64,000 nt of DNA. Origin: an uncultured Lachnospiraceae bacterium (GTDB taxonomy: Bacteria; Bacillota; Clostridia; Lachnospirales; Lachnospiraceae). A program made the translations under genes and the position numbers. The stretch is from positions 1 to 64,000 of the forward strand of contig CANRWO010000007.1 in the NCBI GenBank assembly GCA_947643615.1. The letters run 5' to 3'. Below are positions 19,965 to 27,993 of the stretch, in pieces (position 1 is the stretch's first letter; every line of letters starts with the position of its first letter). The notes beneath the pieces are model-generated. The model did not search any database. It had not been told where the DNA came from and worked only from the letters and a program-made list of their open reading frames with translations.

Positions 19965-20626
19965 TAGAATCTCATCTCCCTGATATTACGTATGGTATCT
20001 GCATAAGAACTCTCTTTCCCGAAAAGCATGGTAGTCCCTAGCACAAATCCTTTTACCCCCTTGGGGGCATAGGTCTGTATTTTGTCCGCACTGCAGGCGC
20101 CATCCCAGTAGATACTGAAGTCCATGTCCTCCTGCATTGCCAGAAGTTTGTTAATCTTCTTCCCCACATAAGGCAAGTACATCTGACCTGCATTCCCGGG
20201 ATTGACCGACATGACCAGCACCTTTTTTACAATCACAAGCATCTCCATCACCGTCTCTATGCTGGTGCCCGGATTGATCGCGATCCCCGGTATTATGCCT
20301 GCGTTTATGATCTTCTGCAAGGTAGTGGACGGATGGTATTCTGCCTCCGGATGGATATAAACCGTATCCCCTTCCTTCAGATGGTTTAGGAACATGTGGA
20401 TATTATTGTTGGGATGCTCAATCATCAAATGCACGTCCAACGGCAGCTTCGTAGCCGAACGGATATAAGCCATATCATTCAATGACATGGCAAAATTAGG
20501 CACGTACCGCCCGTCCATAATGTCGATATGGAAGGAATCGATGCCTGCCTTCTCCAAATCACTTACTTCCTTCTCCAAATTACCGTAATTAGCACACATC
20601 ATAGATGCCGTCAATTCAAAATCCAT
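19964..20626 (-). CDS. Ribulose-phosphate 3-epimerase-like protein
   Basis: 220-residue TIM barrel. Metal and catalytic residues are visible: His33, Asp35, Met37 in SFHIDIMDG, His66 in VHLM, and Asp175 in YWDG. The usual VNPGFGGQ loop reads VNPGNAGQMY and the usual DGGI reads DGACSADK, so it is a divergent member. In this operon it would supply ribulose 5-phosphate for the TarJ-like step. A housekeeping Rpe would normally be encoded elsewhere. GGAAGG precedes the start. Confidence 0.75.
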   Translation of the reverse strand: MDFELTASMMCANYGNLEKEVSDLEKAGIDSFHIDIMDGRYVPNFAMSLNDMAYIRSATKLPLDVHLMIEHPNNNIHMFLNHLKEGDTVYIHPEAEYHPSTTLQKIINAGIIPGIAINPGTSIETVMEMLVIVKKVLVMSVNPGNAGQMYLPYVGKKINKLLAMQEDMDFSIYWDGACSADKIQTYAPKGVKGFVLGTTMLFGKESSYADTIRNIREMRF

Positions 20627-20682
20627 CTGCGTCTTCCTTCCCTGAATCTTTCGTACTGCTTCACTGCAGCTGCTTTGTGCAA

Positions 20683-20711
20683 ATTATAGCAGAGATAGTA
20701 CCCTTTGACAA
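20683..20711 (-). promoter_or_regulatory. Sigma-A promoter for the epimerase-tarI-tarJ unit
   Basis: TTGTCA (20706-20711), 17-base spacer, TATAAT (20683-20688) on the minus strand, about 55 bases before the epimerase start. A near-consensus promoter. Confidence 0.8.
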
Positions 20712-20897
20712 GCGTTCTCTGCCAATCCTCCCTGCCAATACCAGGAATGCGGCGCTGCCCCGCTCCGCAGCCTGGCAGCATTCTGCAAAAAAATACCATA
20801 ATCGTGTTTTTCTTACAATATTCCAAAACGGGTATCCCGCATGTTCAAATTATATCCTAAAATAAGCAATAGAAGTATTCGCATGGGAGGGTTATCA

Positions 20898-21590
20898 ATG
20901 GATAAGGGTTATTCATCTGCACTGCAAAGGCTGAAAGAGGAACGGGAAAAGTGGAACCTGACACAGCGGATGCTGTGTTATCATATGAAAATACAACAGA
21001 GCCGCCTCAGTAAAGCAGAGACCGGGAACAGGTATTTTTCCTACCACGAACTGGAAGGATTGTGCACTTCCGATGTGGATGTCTTCTATGTTTTCACCGG
21101 CAAAAGGCCTAAGAACCCCTTGAAATTTCTGGATCCTTTAAAAGTGGCCCCTGAAGAGCTTATGTGCTATCTGAACGTGGTGTACCTCCTGGCCAGCGCT
21201 GCAAAAGGCACAAACCGGGATAACGCTGCCTTCAGCCAAATACGGCAACAGCTGGAATATATCCAATACTGCTTCGGAAACATCGAACCCACCAATAACA
21301 TCTTTTACCGCTTACGCAACCGTTATGACTATACCCAGCAAAAGATGGCCAATGTGATGGGCATGGACATCAAAAAGCTACAGCGGCTGGAAAAAGGAGT
21401 GCGGCTGCCGGACAGCGAGGTTATCTGGAAGATGTATGACCTGTTTCATGTCTCCCCCGCCTTCGTCCTCAGGGATGCCAAAGGCCTGTGGAACGAGCTG
21501 AATTATGAGCTGGAGCTGTTGGATGACAATGACCGGGAAGTCATGGCACAGATTTTGGAAAACGCGTTTTCTTTCATGCGGCCGCGCTGA
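20898..21590 (+). CDS. Transcriptional regulator with two XRE-type helix-turn-helix motifs
   Basis: 230 residues. One HTH lies near the N-terminus (WNLTQRMLCYHMKIQQSRLSKAE) and a second in the middle (YDYTQQKMANVMGMDIKKLQRLEKG), with a helical C-terminus. Divergent from the CDP-ribitol unit, which it may control. GGGAGGG lies 6 bases before the ATG at 20898; the frame is open further upstream without a ribosome binding site. No ligand domain is recognisable. Confidence 0.75.
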   Translation: MDKGYSSALQRLKEEREKWNLTQRMLCYHMKIQQSRLSKAETGNRYFSYHELEGLCTSDVDVFYVFTGKRPKNPLKFLDPLKVAPEELMCYLNVVYLLASAAKGTNRDNAAFSQIRQQLEYIQYCFGNIEPTNNIFYRLRNRYDYTQQKMANVMGMDIKKLQRLEKGVRLPDSEVIWKMYDLFHVSPAFVLRDAKGLWNELNYELELLDDNDREVMAQILENAFSFMRPR

Positions 21591-21692
21591 CCCCGCGCCC
21601 TCAATTAAATGCGCATAAATGCACCGGCTTCCTAATTGTATGTGTGGATAAACTGTGCTTTGCATAGCCAAAAGATTTTGTATGCCATTATG

Positions 21693-21938
21693 AGACCGCC
21701 GCTTTTACTTTTGGATCTGGAACCCACTCTTCTAGATACTTATGGGCACCCGGAATGTGAAGGTTTTAACTTCCATTATTAGAATCATGAGTATCATCTG
21801 TTAGTCTGTTATAGCGGAATGACTGGTGACCTGCTGAAGATCAAACTGCGCAATGATACAGACTATTCCTCTACAGGAGTTGTGGAGTTCCTGCAGCCGC
21901 TTCTGGATGAATTCCTGACAGGCCATCCGGAACACGTT
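21693..21938 (+). pseudogene. Remnant of an IS1380-like transposase
   Basis: Reading through an internal TAG (21780-21782), the frame gives LLLLDLEPTLLDTYGHPE, then a break, then VCYSGMTGDLLKIKLR and TGVVEFLQPLLDEFL. This is the pattern around the first catalytic Asp of IS1380-family DDE transposases. Both ends are missing and no terminal repeats are visible. The rest of 21591-22102 shows no gene. Confidence 0.7.
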
Positions 21939-22102
21939 CAGGCGATGTTCCATAATTTACCATCCTTTTTCAGTCTTGGTGTTGCCCTTTGTCTATTCCA
22001 TACCCCTACTGCAGCAACCTCAAAACTCCCAGCCTGCCTTGGTTGGCCTGGGCAAACAAAGACTACCCTGCCTGGGTGTATACTCTTATCAATTTTTCAC
22101 CA

Positions 22103-22474
22103 TTACTTCTCCCTGACCACATCCGGCAATTCAAAGCAGTCCCTTTCCAGATTCATCGCCACCGCCATATCCAACCCCGAAGGCTTGCGGTCGTTCACTA
22201 AAATCCTTTCTCCCATAGGCATATTAAAAAGGATATCGTCATAGCGAATCCCCTCCTCTTCCAGAAAATGCACCGTGCTGTCACGATACTCTTCCGTCCG
22301 GGAAGTGAAAAGCAGCACCCGGTCCTCAGGCGGGATCGTTTCCATGTATTCTTTTACACCAGGAAGCACGGTGTCTTTTCCGTCTGTTTTATAACCGTTA
22401 TGCTTTAACAGAGTTCCGTCCAGATCAAAAATCCACGTTTTCGGCAAGGTGGATAATATTATCTTCTCTCCCAT
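22103..22474 (-). CDS. HAD-like phosphatase
   Basis: 123 residues. HAD motif I is IFDLDGT (nucleophile Asp17, acid Asp19). A serine/threonine of motif II is seen in LLFTSRTEEYRD and the acidic motif in ILVNDRKPSG. Small HAD proteins of this kind dephosphorylate sugar phosphates in activated-sugar pathways. The ATG at 22474 lies inside the end of the preceding gene (16-base overlap), with AAAGGAAG upstream, so it is the last gene of the long operon. Substrate unknown. Confidence 0.7.
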   Translation of the reverse strand: MGEKIILSTLPKTWIFDLDGTLLKHNGYKTDGKDTVLPGVKEYMETIPPEDRVLLFTSRTEEYRDSTVHFLEEEGIRYDDILFNMPMGERILVNDRKPSGLDMAVAMNLERDCFELPDVVREK

Positions 22475-23697
22475 GTCCCGTCTTCCTTTCGCACGATATT
22501 TTCCCATCCCGCCAGAGCGTATATATCAATCGCCTTCCATTTGGTATCGGAATAATTATAATCCGGATACAGTGCAATTTTTCTGGCGTTTACACTTCTG
22601 ATCACATCACAAAGGCCGCTTCGTATCCCCACAAAGGTTCCGGCCCGCTCCACAACCGATTTCATTTCGGCAATCCGGGGACTGATTGCCTCCGTTCCGG
22701 GAAGCGGCTTTTCCTCCCCTGCCACATTGGTAAAACACTGATATCCCCTGTCTGTGCAACAGGCGACAATCTGCTCCCAGACAGCTTCGGGAAAGGATGT
22801 GACCGATTTCGCATAAGGCGAAAAAATAACCGCCTTTCCATCCCTTATCCGATCCAAATCCGCCGAATCCGAAAAGTTCACCGGCTCACAGGGTTTCGTA
22901 TCCGCCGGCAGTCCAAATACACCACAGCAATACATCTGCTCCAGCGTGATTGGTTTGATGTATAATGCATTGGAGAGTTTTACCACATACGGCCGGTCCT
23001 GATGCGGTATATAGGTATCTGCGTCCTGCTCATAAAGAGCAGCCTGAATCATCTCATCCATATCCTTCTGCGACAGAACCTCTACGGGATAGAATCCAAA
23101 AAGCCGAACAACCTGTGCGCAGGCATTTCCGATTACACCCACAACGCATTTGTCTATTCCGCGCTTACTCAGGAAATGAGGCAGATAAGACATCATGATA
23201 TAGATATCTCCCAGAGCCGCAAAAGGACAAAGGATCCGAAAACAGTCCGGATATTTCTTTTTCAGTCCGGAAAACAGTATTTCCCCTCCCTGTCTGCGCA
23301 GCGTCATGCAGTTTATCGTTTCCTCAGACAGAGAATAATCGGCATAACTGTTATAATCTACCAGTTTACGGATCATCCCCTGAAACCCTAAACGCCTTAA
23401 CTGCTCCGTCATGGCTGCATATGCCCTGGCTGCAATACACACGATTACATCTTCACCGGCTTCTCTAATGATCTCCTGCGGCGCCTGAATGACAATCCCG
23501 CGATATTCATTCCCATGCTTGACCGCATTATTGTCCAGGATAGCAGACACCGCATACCCCTTGCCTAGCAGCAAATCCGCTAGTTTCTCCGTCGCATGGC
23601 AGTGTCCAAAGAGAAAAATCTTCTTATTCTCCAATATTCCGGCCTGCTCTATTTCCTCTAAATTTTCCGTCATCGCTCTATAATATTGCGCTTCCAA
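22459..23697 (-). CDS. GT9-like (heptosyltransferase-like) protein with N-terminal Rossmann module
   Basis: 412 residues. The N-terminal 110 residues resemble a nucleotide-sugar binding Rossmann unit (KIFLFGHCHATEKLADLL). The rest resembles ADP-heptose-transferase-type GT-B folds (PFAALGDIYIMMSYLPHFL; VIFSPYAKSV; VERAGTFVGIRSGLCDVIRS). It begins with TTG at 23697, supported by AGGGGGTGA at 7-base spacing. Probably a glycosyltransferase of the glycan operon; donor unknown. Confidence 0.6.
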   Translation of the reverse strand: MEAQYYRAMTENLEEIEQAGILENKKIFLFGHCHATEKLADLLLGKGYAVSAILDNNAVKHGNEYRGIVIQAPQEIIREAGEDVIVCIAARAYAAMTEQLRRLGFQGMIRKLVDYNSYADYSLSEETINCMTLRRQGGEILFSGLKKKYPDCFRILCPFAALGDIYIMMSYLPHFLSKRGIDKCVVGVIGNACAQVVRLFGFYPVEVLSQKDMDEMIQAALYEQDADTYIPHQDRPYVVKLSNALYIKPITLEQMYCCGVFGLPADTKPCEPVNFSDSADLDRIRDGKAVIFSPYAKSVTSFPEAVWEQIVACCTDRGYQCFTNVAGEEKPLPGTEAISPRIAEMKSVVERAGTFVGIRSGLCDVIRSVNARKIALYPDYNYSDTKWKAIDIYALAGWENIVRKEDGTWERR

Positions 23698-23751
23698 AGC
23701 TAGTTCACCCCCTCTTCTGACGCAGACAAAGCTTCTGATAATAATTGCCGT

Positions 23752-24096
23752 CTAGGCGAGCATCGCCCTTATAGCTTCTTCCTCTGTTAAAATTCCTGTC
23801 TCTATATAATGGAACAACGTGCCGTACTGCTTAAAATCGGCCAATGTGATAAAACGATTGGAAAACTCGTATGTCAGGTACAGTTTGTAACATTCTTCAG
23901 CCTCTTTATGAGATATTACAAAGCTGTGAAAGTTGTTCGGGCAGGCAATACCCTCTTCCAGCAAAAAAAATGCCTTCCTATTTGTCCACTTTGAGAATTC
24001 AGAACAAAAACAGTCCCACTCCTTTTGCGGGAACAGCTTTGTAACGAAAAACACTTTATCGTATTTCAGCAGCAGATCCTGAATCAAACCATACAT
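23752..24096 (-). CDS. Small hypothetical protein of the glycan operon
   Basis: 114 residues, not recognised. No signal peptide or membrane segment; mixed alpha/beta composition with several Phe/Tyr-rich stretches (KVFFVTKLFPQKEWDCF; HSFVISHKEAEECYKLY). It sits between the FkbM methyltransferase and the GT9-like gene in the same direction with short gaps, so it is probably cotranscribed. The local sequence is more A/T-rich than the housekeeping block. Confidence 0.55.
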   Translation of the reverse strand: MYGLIQDLLLKYDKVFFVTKLFPQKEWDCFCSEFSKWTNRKAFFLLEEGIACPNNFHSFVISHKEAEECYKLYLTYEFSNRFITLADFKQYGTLFHYIETGILTEEEAIRAMLA

Positions 24097-24123
24097 CGCC
24101 CCTGTTATCCCCTCTTATCTGTA

Positions 24124-25083
24124 TTACATAAGCACCATTTCACTTATAATATTCGCATGTTTCTCTCTGTGCAGGAAAAAATAATTGGTTTCCATCGTAT
24201 CCTCGTTCACGCAAGGACACTCTTTCAGCATATGTTCCCCGGAAATCACGAAACATCCGTATCCTATCTGTTCTAACAGCTTTATTATATCATTCGGTGT
24301 ATAGTTAAATTTGGCGGACCATTTTCTCAGCATCTCTGAAAAGATGATCGGATGATGTTTCCTGATTAATTCAATTCCTCCTTCATATACAAATAATTCG
24401 GATCCTTCCACATCACATTTGATAAAATCAACCCTGTCTATCTTGTGATCCTTTGCCCAGTCATCCATTTTCAACATGCTTACACTGATTTTATCAATCG
24501 TATCCTTGTCTCTCAAATTTACGAGCGAAGATGCGCCGGACCCCTCGCTGTCATAGTAAAAGTCAAGCTCTTTTGTCTCCTTATATAACCCGATATTATG
24601 TAAATTTCCGGTGTTAAAACCATTTATTCCAACATTTGTATATAATCTGTCAAATGTGACCGGACCAGGCTCAAAGGAATGGACTGTCATCTCCGGAAAT
24701 CTGCTCAATATATTCAGCGTGTACCATCCCACATTAGCGCCGATGTCAAACACTGTGATTTCCTTCTCTCCCCGATAATATTCAAGCAGCTTCAATACCA
24801 TAAAGGTCTCTTCACTTTCATACTGTCCATAACACAAAATACTGATCGGAACTTCTTCAAAATCCTTTTGATTAATGTGCATACGAAAGCCGCCGTGTGC
24901 CTCATTCAGCAGTATCGCGATACCCTTTCTGCCAATTTCAATTTTATCAATGATAGAATTCTCCATCAAGCAATCCGCATCCGTCATTTGCGTTATGGCC
25001 TGCAACATCGCTCTAAAATATTGTTCCCTGTCTGACTTACTCTTCCCGCTCTCTTCCCATGCTGCCTTAATCTCTTCAAACAT
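24124..25083 (-). CDS. FkbM-family methyltransferase
   Basis: 319 residues. The SAM-binding motif VFDIGANVGWYTLNIL and following MTVHSFEPGP, then DFIKCDVEGSELFVYEGG, define the FkbM family, which O-methylates sugars and other small molecules. N-terminal 100 residues are less conserved. Its start overlaps the stop of the upstream epimerase. Likely methylates the glycan or an intermediate; the target is not predictable. Confidence 0.8.
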   Translation of the reverse strand: MFEEIKAAWEESGKSKSDREQYFRAMLQAITQMTDADCLMENSIIDKIEIGRKGIAILLNEAHGGFRMHINQKDFEEVPISILCYGQYESEETFMVLKLLEYYRGEKEITVFDIGANVGWYTLNILSRFPEMTVHSFEPGPVTFDRLYTNVGINGFNTGNLHNIGLYKETKELDFYYDSEGSGASSLVNLRDKDTIDKISVSMLKMDDWAKDHKIDRVDFIKCDVEGSELFVYEGGIELIRKHHPIIFSEMLRKWSAKFNYTPNDIIKLLEQIGYGCFVISGEHMLKECPCVNEDTMETNYFFLHREKHANIISEMVLM

Positions 25084-26177
25084 TATCCTTCCTCCTTGTT
25101 TCTAATCTCTTTAAAATAAGCAAGGCATCTGCCAAACCCCTCTTTAACATCATAATGGCATTCCCACCCTAGCTGCTTTAGCTTATACTCAACGGGCCTG
25201 TTTTCTTTATTGTCATGATTCTCCACATAGGAGTCATCCGACTGCCGCTGCTCATACTTCACTTGCAATGCCAACTCAGGCTGCAGTCCTGCTACTATTT
25301 CCGCCAGCTGCCTGATACTGATAAATTGTTCTGTATTACAAACATTATACGCTTCTCCATTTACCCCTTTCAACAGCAGCAGTAAATAGGCGGAAACCGC
25401 ATCTGCAATATAGCAAAACGGCCTTTTGCTCGACCCGTCGCTCAACATGATAATGTCCTTTTGAGTTACCGCATCCCTCATAAAGGCGGCAAAGACTCTT
25501 GAGTCATGATCGATATCCATTGTAGGACCATATGTATGGCCGATCCTGGCAATCCTCACAGGAACCTGATACTCCAAATAGAACGCTTTGCACCATGTTT
25601 CCGCCATTCTTTTGCTTTCCCCGTAGCAGCTGTGCACATCCAGAGGGTTTACACAGCCTGCCATATCCTCTGTGATATGCACTGCAGATGATATTTTACC
25701 ATAAATATCACCTGAGCTGAAATACAAGAAAGCCTCACAGGATACCTCTGCGGCATACCGCAGCAAGTAGTACGTTCCAAGCACATTCGGTTCCGCCACT
25801 TCTATCGGCACTTTGGAATAATACTCCGGCCGGGCCAGGCTGGCAGCATGGACGATATAGTCAGCCGGCGGCATATCCCTTATGGGTTCCGATATGTTAT
25901 CCGTTCGAAAAATAAAATGATTGTCATGAAAATAATCCTTAAAAACTGCTCTTGCTCTACTTTCACTCCTGCCAAGTGCAATAATTGTGATATTCATTCC
26001 GTGATAACGATTAAGGTATATTAAAAAAAAGGCCAAATAGGAAGCAAGCATCCCATATGCTCCGGTTATCAGCACGGTCTTGTCCTGTAATTTCGCCCAG
26101 TCCAGATCCCTTTCATATATTTCCTGCATATCTTCTAATATAATATCATTTCCGAGTACGCATACCCCCCCCCACAC
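25083..26177 (-). CDS. NAD-dependent epimerase/dehydratase, out of frame with its best start at a G9 tract
   Basis: Extended SDR enzyme acting on a nucleotide sugar. TVLITGAYGMLASYL is the NAD motif, YFSSGDIYG and SCYGESK hold the catalytic Ser and Tyr-Lys. The well-placed start (AGGAG, 7 bases, ATG at 26206, reading MKIDDNGIKRCGGG) runs through nine Gs (26165-26173) and hits TAG shortly after. One more G, or two fewer, would join it to this frame. As sequenced, only a GTG at 26177 inside the region or an internal ATG at 26129 without a clear ribosome binding site could start it. It is therefore either switched off by slippage or mis-sequenced at the homopolymer. Confidence 0.75.
   Translation of the reverse strand: MWGGVCVLGNDIILEDMQEIYERDLDWAKLQDKTVLITGAYGMLASYLAFFLIYLNRYHGMNITIIALGRSESRARAVFKDYFHDNHFIFRTDNISEPIRDMPPADYIVHAASLARPEYYSKVPIEVAEPNVLGTYYLLRYAAEVSCEAFLYFSSGDIYGKISSAVHITEDMAGCVNPLDVHSCYGESKRMAETWCKAFYLEYQVPVRIARIGHTYGPTMDIDHDSRVFAAFMRDAVTQKDIIMLSDGSSKRPFCYIADAVSAYLLLLLKGVNGEAYNVCNTEQFISIRQLAEIVAGLQPELALQVKYEQRQSDDSYVENHDNKENRPVEYKLKQLGWECHYDVKEGFGRCLAYFKEIRNKEEG
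26165..26173 (-). repeat. G9 homopolymer, candidate phase-variation tract
   Basis: Nine consecutive Gs on the minus strand, 12 codons after the best start codon of the epimerase gene. G10 or G7 would give an uninterrupted gene; G9 gives a short frame ending in TAG. No other homopolymer of G or C of this length was noticed in the window. Confidence 0.8.
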
Positions 26178-26235
26178 CGTTTTATACCGTTATCATCTAT
26201 CTTCATCTGCATTCTCCTCTCTTTTTACCACACAG

Positions 26236-27180
26236 TCATTTCCCATATCCGGTTTCTTCAACTTGTGAATGCTCTTTACACCATTGTATCGTCCGCCGAA
26301 TCCCTTCAGAGAATTTCACGCTTTGGGCGAATCCCGTGTCGCTCACCAGTTTATCTATATTAACGCTTATATTCATCACCTGTTTCTCAGAATAGGGACG
26401 CGCTCCGAATTTTAACAGCAGGTTACAGTCTATACAGTCTCGGAGTTCTTCAATGTAACTCTTCAATTGTCTGCTTTCCTTGCTGCCGATACAATAGATT
26501 CCCTCACATGCATCCTTTTCCCCCAACATGCAAAGAGCGCGGGCCGCATCGGATGTATAAAGAAAATTCCAAATTTGTTCACCCATAGTCAACTCTGGTA
26601 CTCTTCCTGTAAGTAACTGCCTGATCACAGAGATTACCATCGTAGATTCCGCATCGCCAGGACCATATACGCTGAATATCCGGCACCAGACATGTCGGAT
26701 TCCTTTCTGTTCACAGTAAAGTCTGCTCATTTGCCCTGCGCACAACTTCGCTATGCCGTACGCCGTCTCCGGGCGGCAGGGCGTACCTTCTTCGATCAAC
26801 CCGTCTGCACGTCCGTACTCAGCCTGTGATCCCGCACCCACAAAACATTTACAGCCAAACTTCTCTGCCGCTTCTACGGCATTTAAAGTATAACTTGCGT
26901 TCAATAGCTGCTTTTCGGCATTGTAATGGTCTCTGCTATAATCCCAACCCAAGTGGTAAAACACATCAAAACACCCTGCTGTCTTACCGGAACCCGGCAA
27001 GTCCAACAAATCTTTCAATTCACATTCAACAATGTGCAGGTTACTATTTTGAGGCAGTCTTCCGACCCTCTTTGAATTTGGCCTGGATATTACTGTGACG
27101 TTCTTACCCTGTGCAAGTAATTCTCCTACTAAAGCCAATCCGATTTCTCCCGTAGCACCGGTTACAATCACATTCTCCAT
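26236..27180 (-). CDS. NAD-dependent epimerase/dehydratase
   Basis: 314-residue extended SDR. VTGATGEIG near the N-terminus binds NAD; the catalytic Tyr-Lys lies in YGIAK, with GAGSQAEYG before it. It resembles the protein at 38579 (both have FYHLGW or FFHLGW, a W(N/D)FLYT/V segment and GIGS/CIGS), so the two are probably paralogues. In a CDP-dideoxyhexose pathway such enzymes reduce or epimerise the 4-keto sugar. The exact reaction is not predictable. Confidence 0.75.
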   Translation of the reverse strand: MENVIVTGATGEIGLALVGELLAQGKNVTVISRPNSKRVGRLPQNSNLHIVECELKDLLDLPGSGKTAGCFDVFYHLGWDYSRDHYNAEKQLLNASYTLNAVEAAEKFGCKCFVGAGSQAEYGRADGLIEEGTPCRPETAYGIAKLCAGQMSRLYCEQKGIRHVWCRIFSVYGPGDAESTMVISVIRQLLTGRVPELTMGEQIWNFLYTSDAARALCMLGEKDACEGIYCIGSKESRQLKSYIEELRDCIDCNLLLKFGARPYSEKQVMNISVNIDKLVSDTGFAQSVKFSEGIRRTIQWCKEHSQVEETGYGK

Positions 27181-27223
27181 GAATCTCCTCCATTGACCGA
27201 TTCCCTGATTGTTTCACTTGATT

Positions 27224-27964
27224 TCACAGCAGACTCTCTCCCCCATCCGCTACCACAACACTCCCCGTCATAAACGATGAATCGTCCGATACCAGAAAAA
27301 GCGCGATTCTGCCAATCTCCTCAGGATCGGCCATTCTACCCAATAAATTGCAGCCGTCAAACCTGCTGAAATCCCGATTGGTAAACAAATTCGTAATTGT
27401 CATTCCGGGGCACAAGCAATTTACCCGGACCGCAGGAGCGTAATTCTTGGCCAAATATTTTGTAAACTGGATCAGTGCCGCCTTTGACGTGGCATACATA
27501 TAGCTGCGCATGCCTTTAATATAATGGTGTAGGCCGTTGATAGACGCATTATTCAAGATAACTCCCCGACTCTCCTGCAGCAGACCGATAAAGCTCTGGC
27601 AGACATACAAGGCGGACTTTAAATTCGTATGATACACCATATCCCAATCCTCGTCCGTAATATCCTCAAGGGCCGCCGTCCTCAGGAGTCCCGCATTGTT
27701 CATCAGAATATCCAGATGTCCATATCCGGCCAACACGCTTTCCCGTAGCTTTGCGACCTCATCTCTTTGTGTGACATCGCACCGGATAAACTCCGCTTTA
27801 CCTCCTGCATTGATTATTTCCGTTTCCTGTTTACGGCCCCGCTCTTCATTTCTTGCCGCCAGAATGACCACAGCCCCTTCTTGGGCCATCAGCGCTGCCG
27901 ATGCCGCGCCGATCCCAGAAGTACCGCCGGTGACCAGCGCTATTTTTCCTTCCAGTTTCCCCAT
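27224..27964 (-). CDS. SDR-family oxidoreductase (classical)
   Basis: 246 residues from MGKLEGKIALVTGG. NAD(P) motif TGGTSGIG, NNAG, catalytic Ser in NNASINGL and YATSK are all present, and LCPGM follows, as in FabG-like reductases. AAGGAAGG lies 7 bases before the ATG at 27964. Directly follows the ThDP enzyme, so it may reduce the keto group that such an enzyme creates. Substrate is inferred only from context. Confidence 0.75.
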   Translation of the reverse strand: MGKLEGKIALVTGGTSGIGAASAALMAQEGAVVILAARNEERGRKQETEIINAGGKAEFIRCDVTQRDEVAKLRESVLAGYGHLDILMNNAGLLRTAALEDITDEDWDMVYHTNLKSALYVCQSFIGLLQESRGVILNNASINGLHHYIKGMRSYMYATSKAALIQFTKYLAKNYAPAVRVNCLCPGMTITNLFTNRDFSRFDGCNLLGRMADPEEIGRIALFLVSDDSSFMTGSVVVADGGESLL

Positions 27965-27993
27965 ACTCTGACCTTCCTTTGCATCCGTCATAT

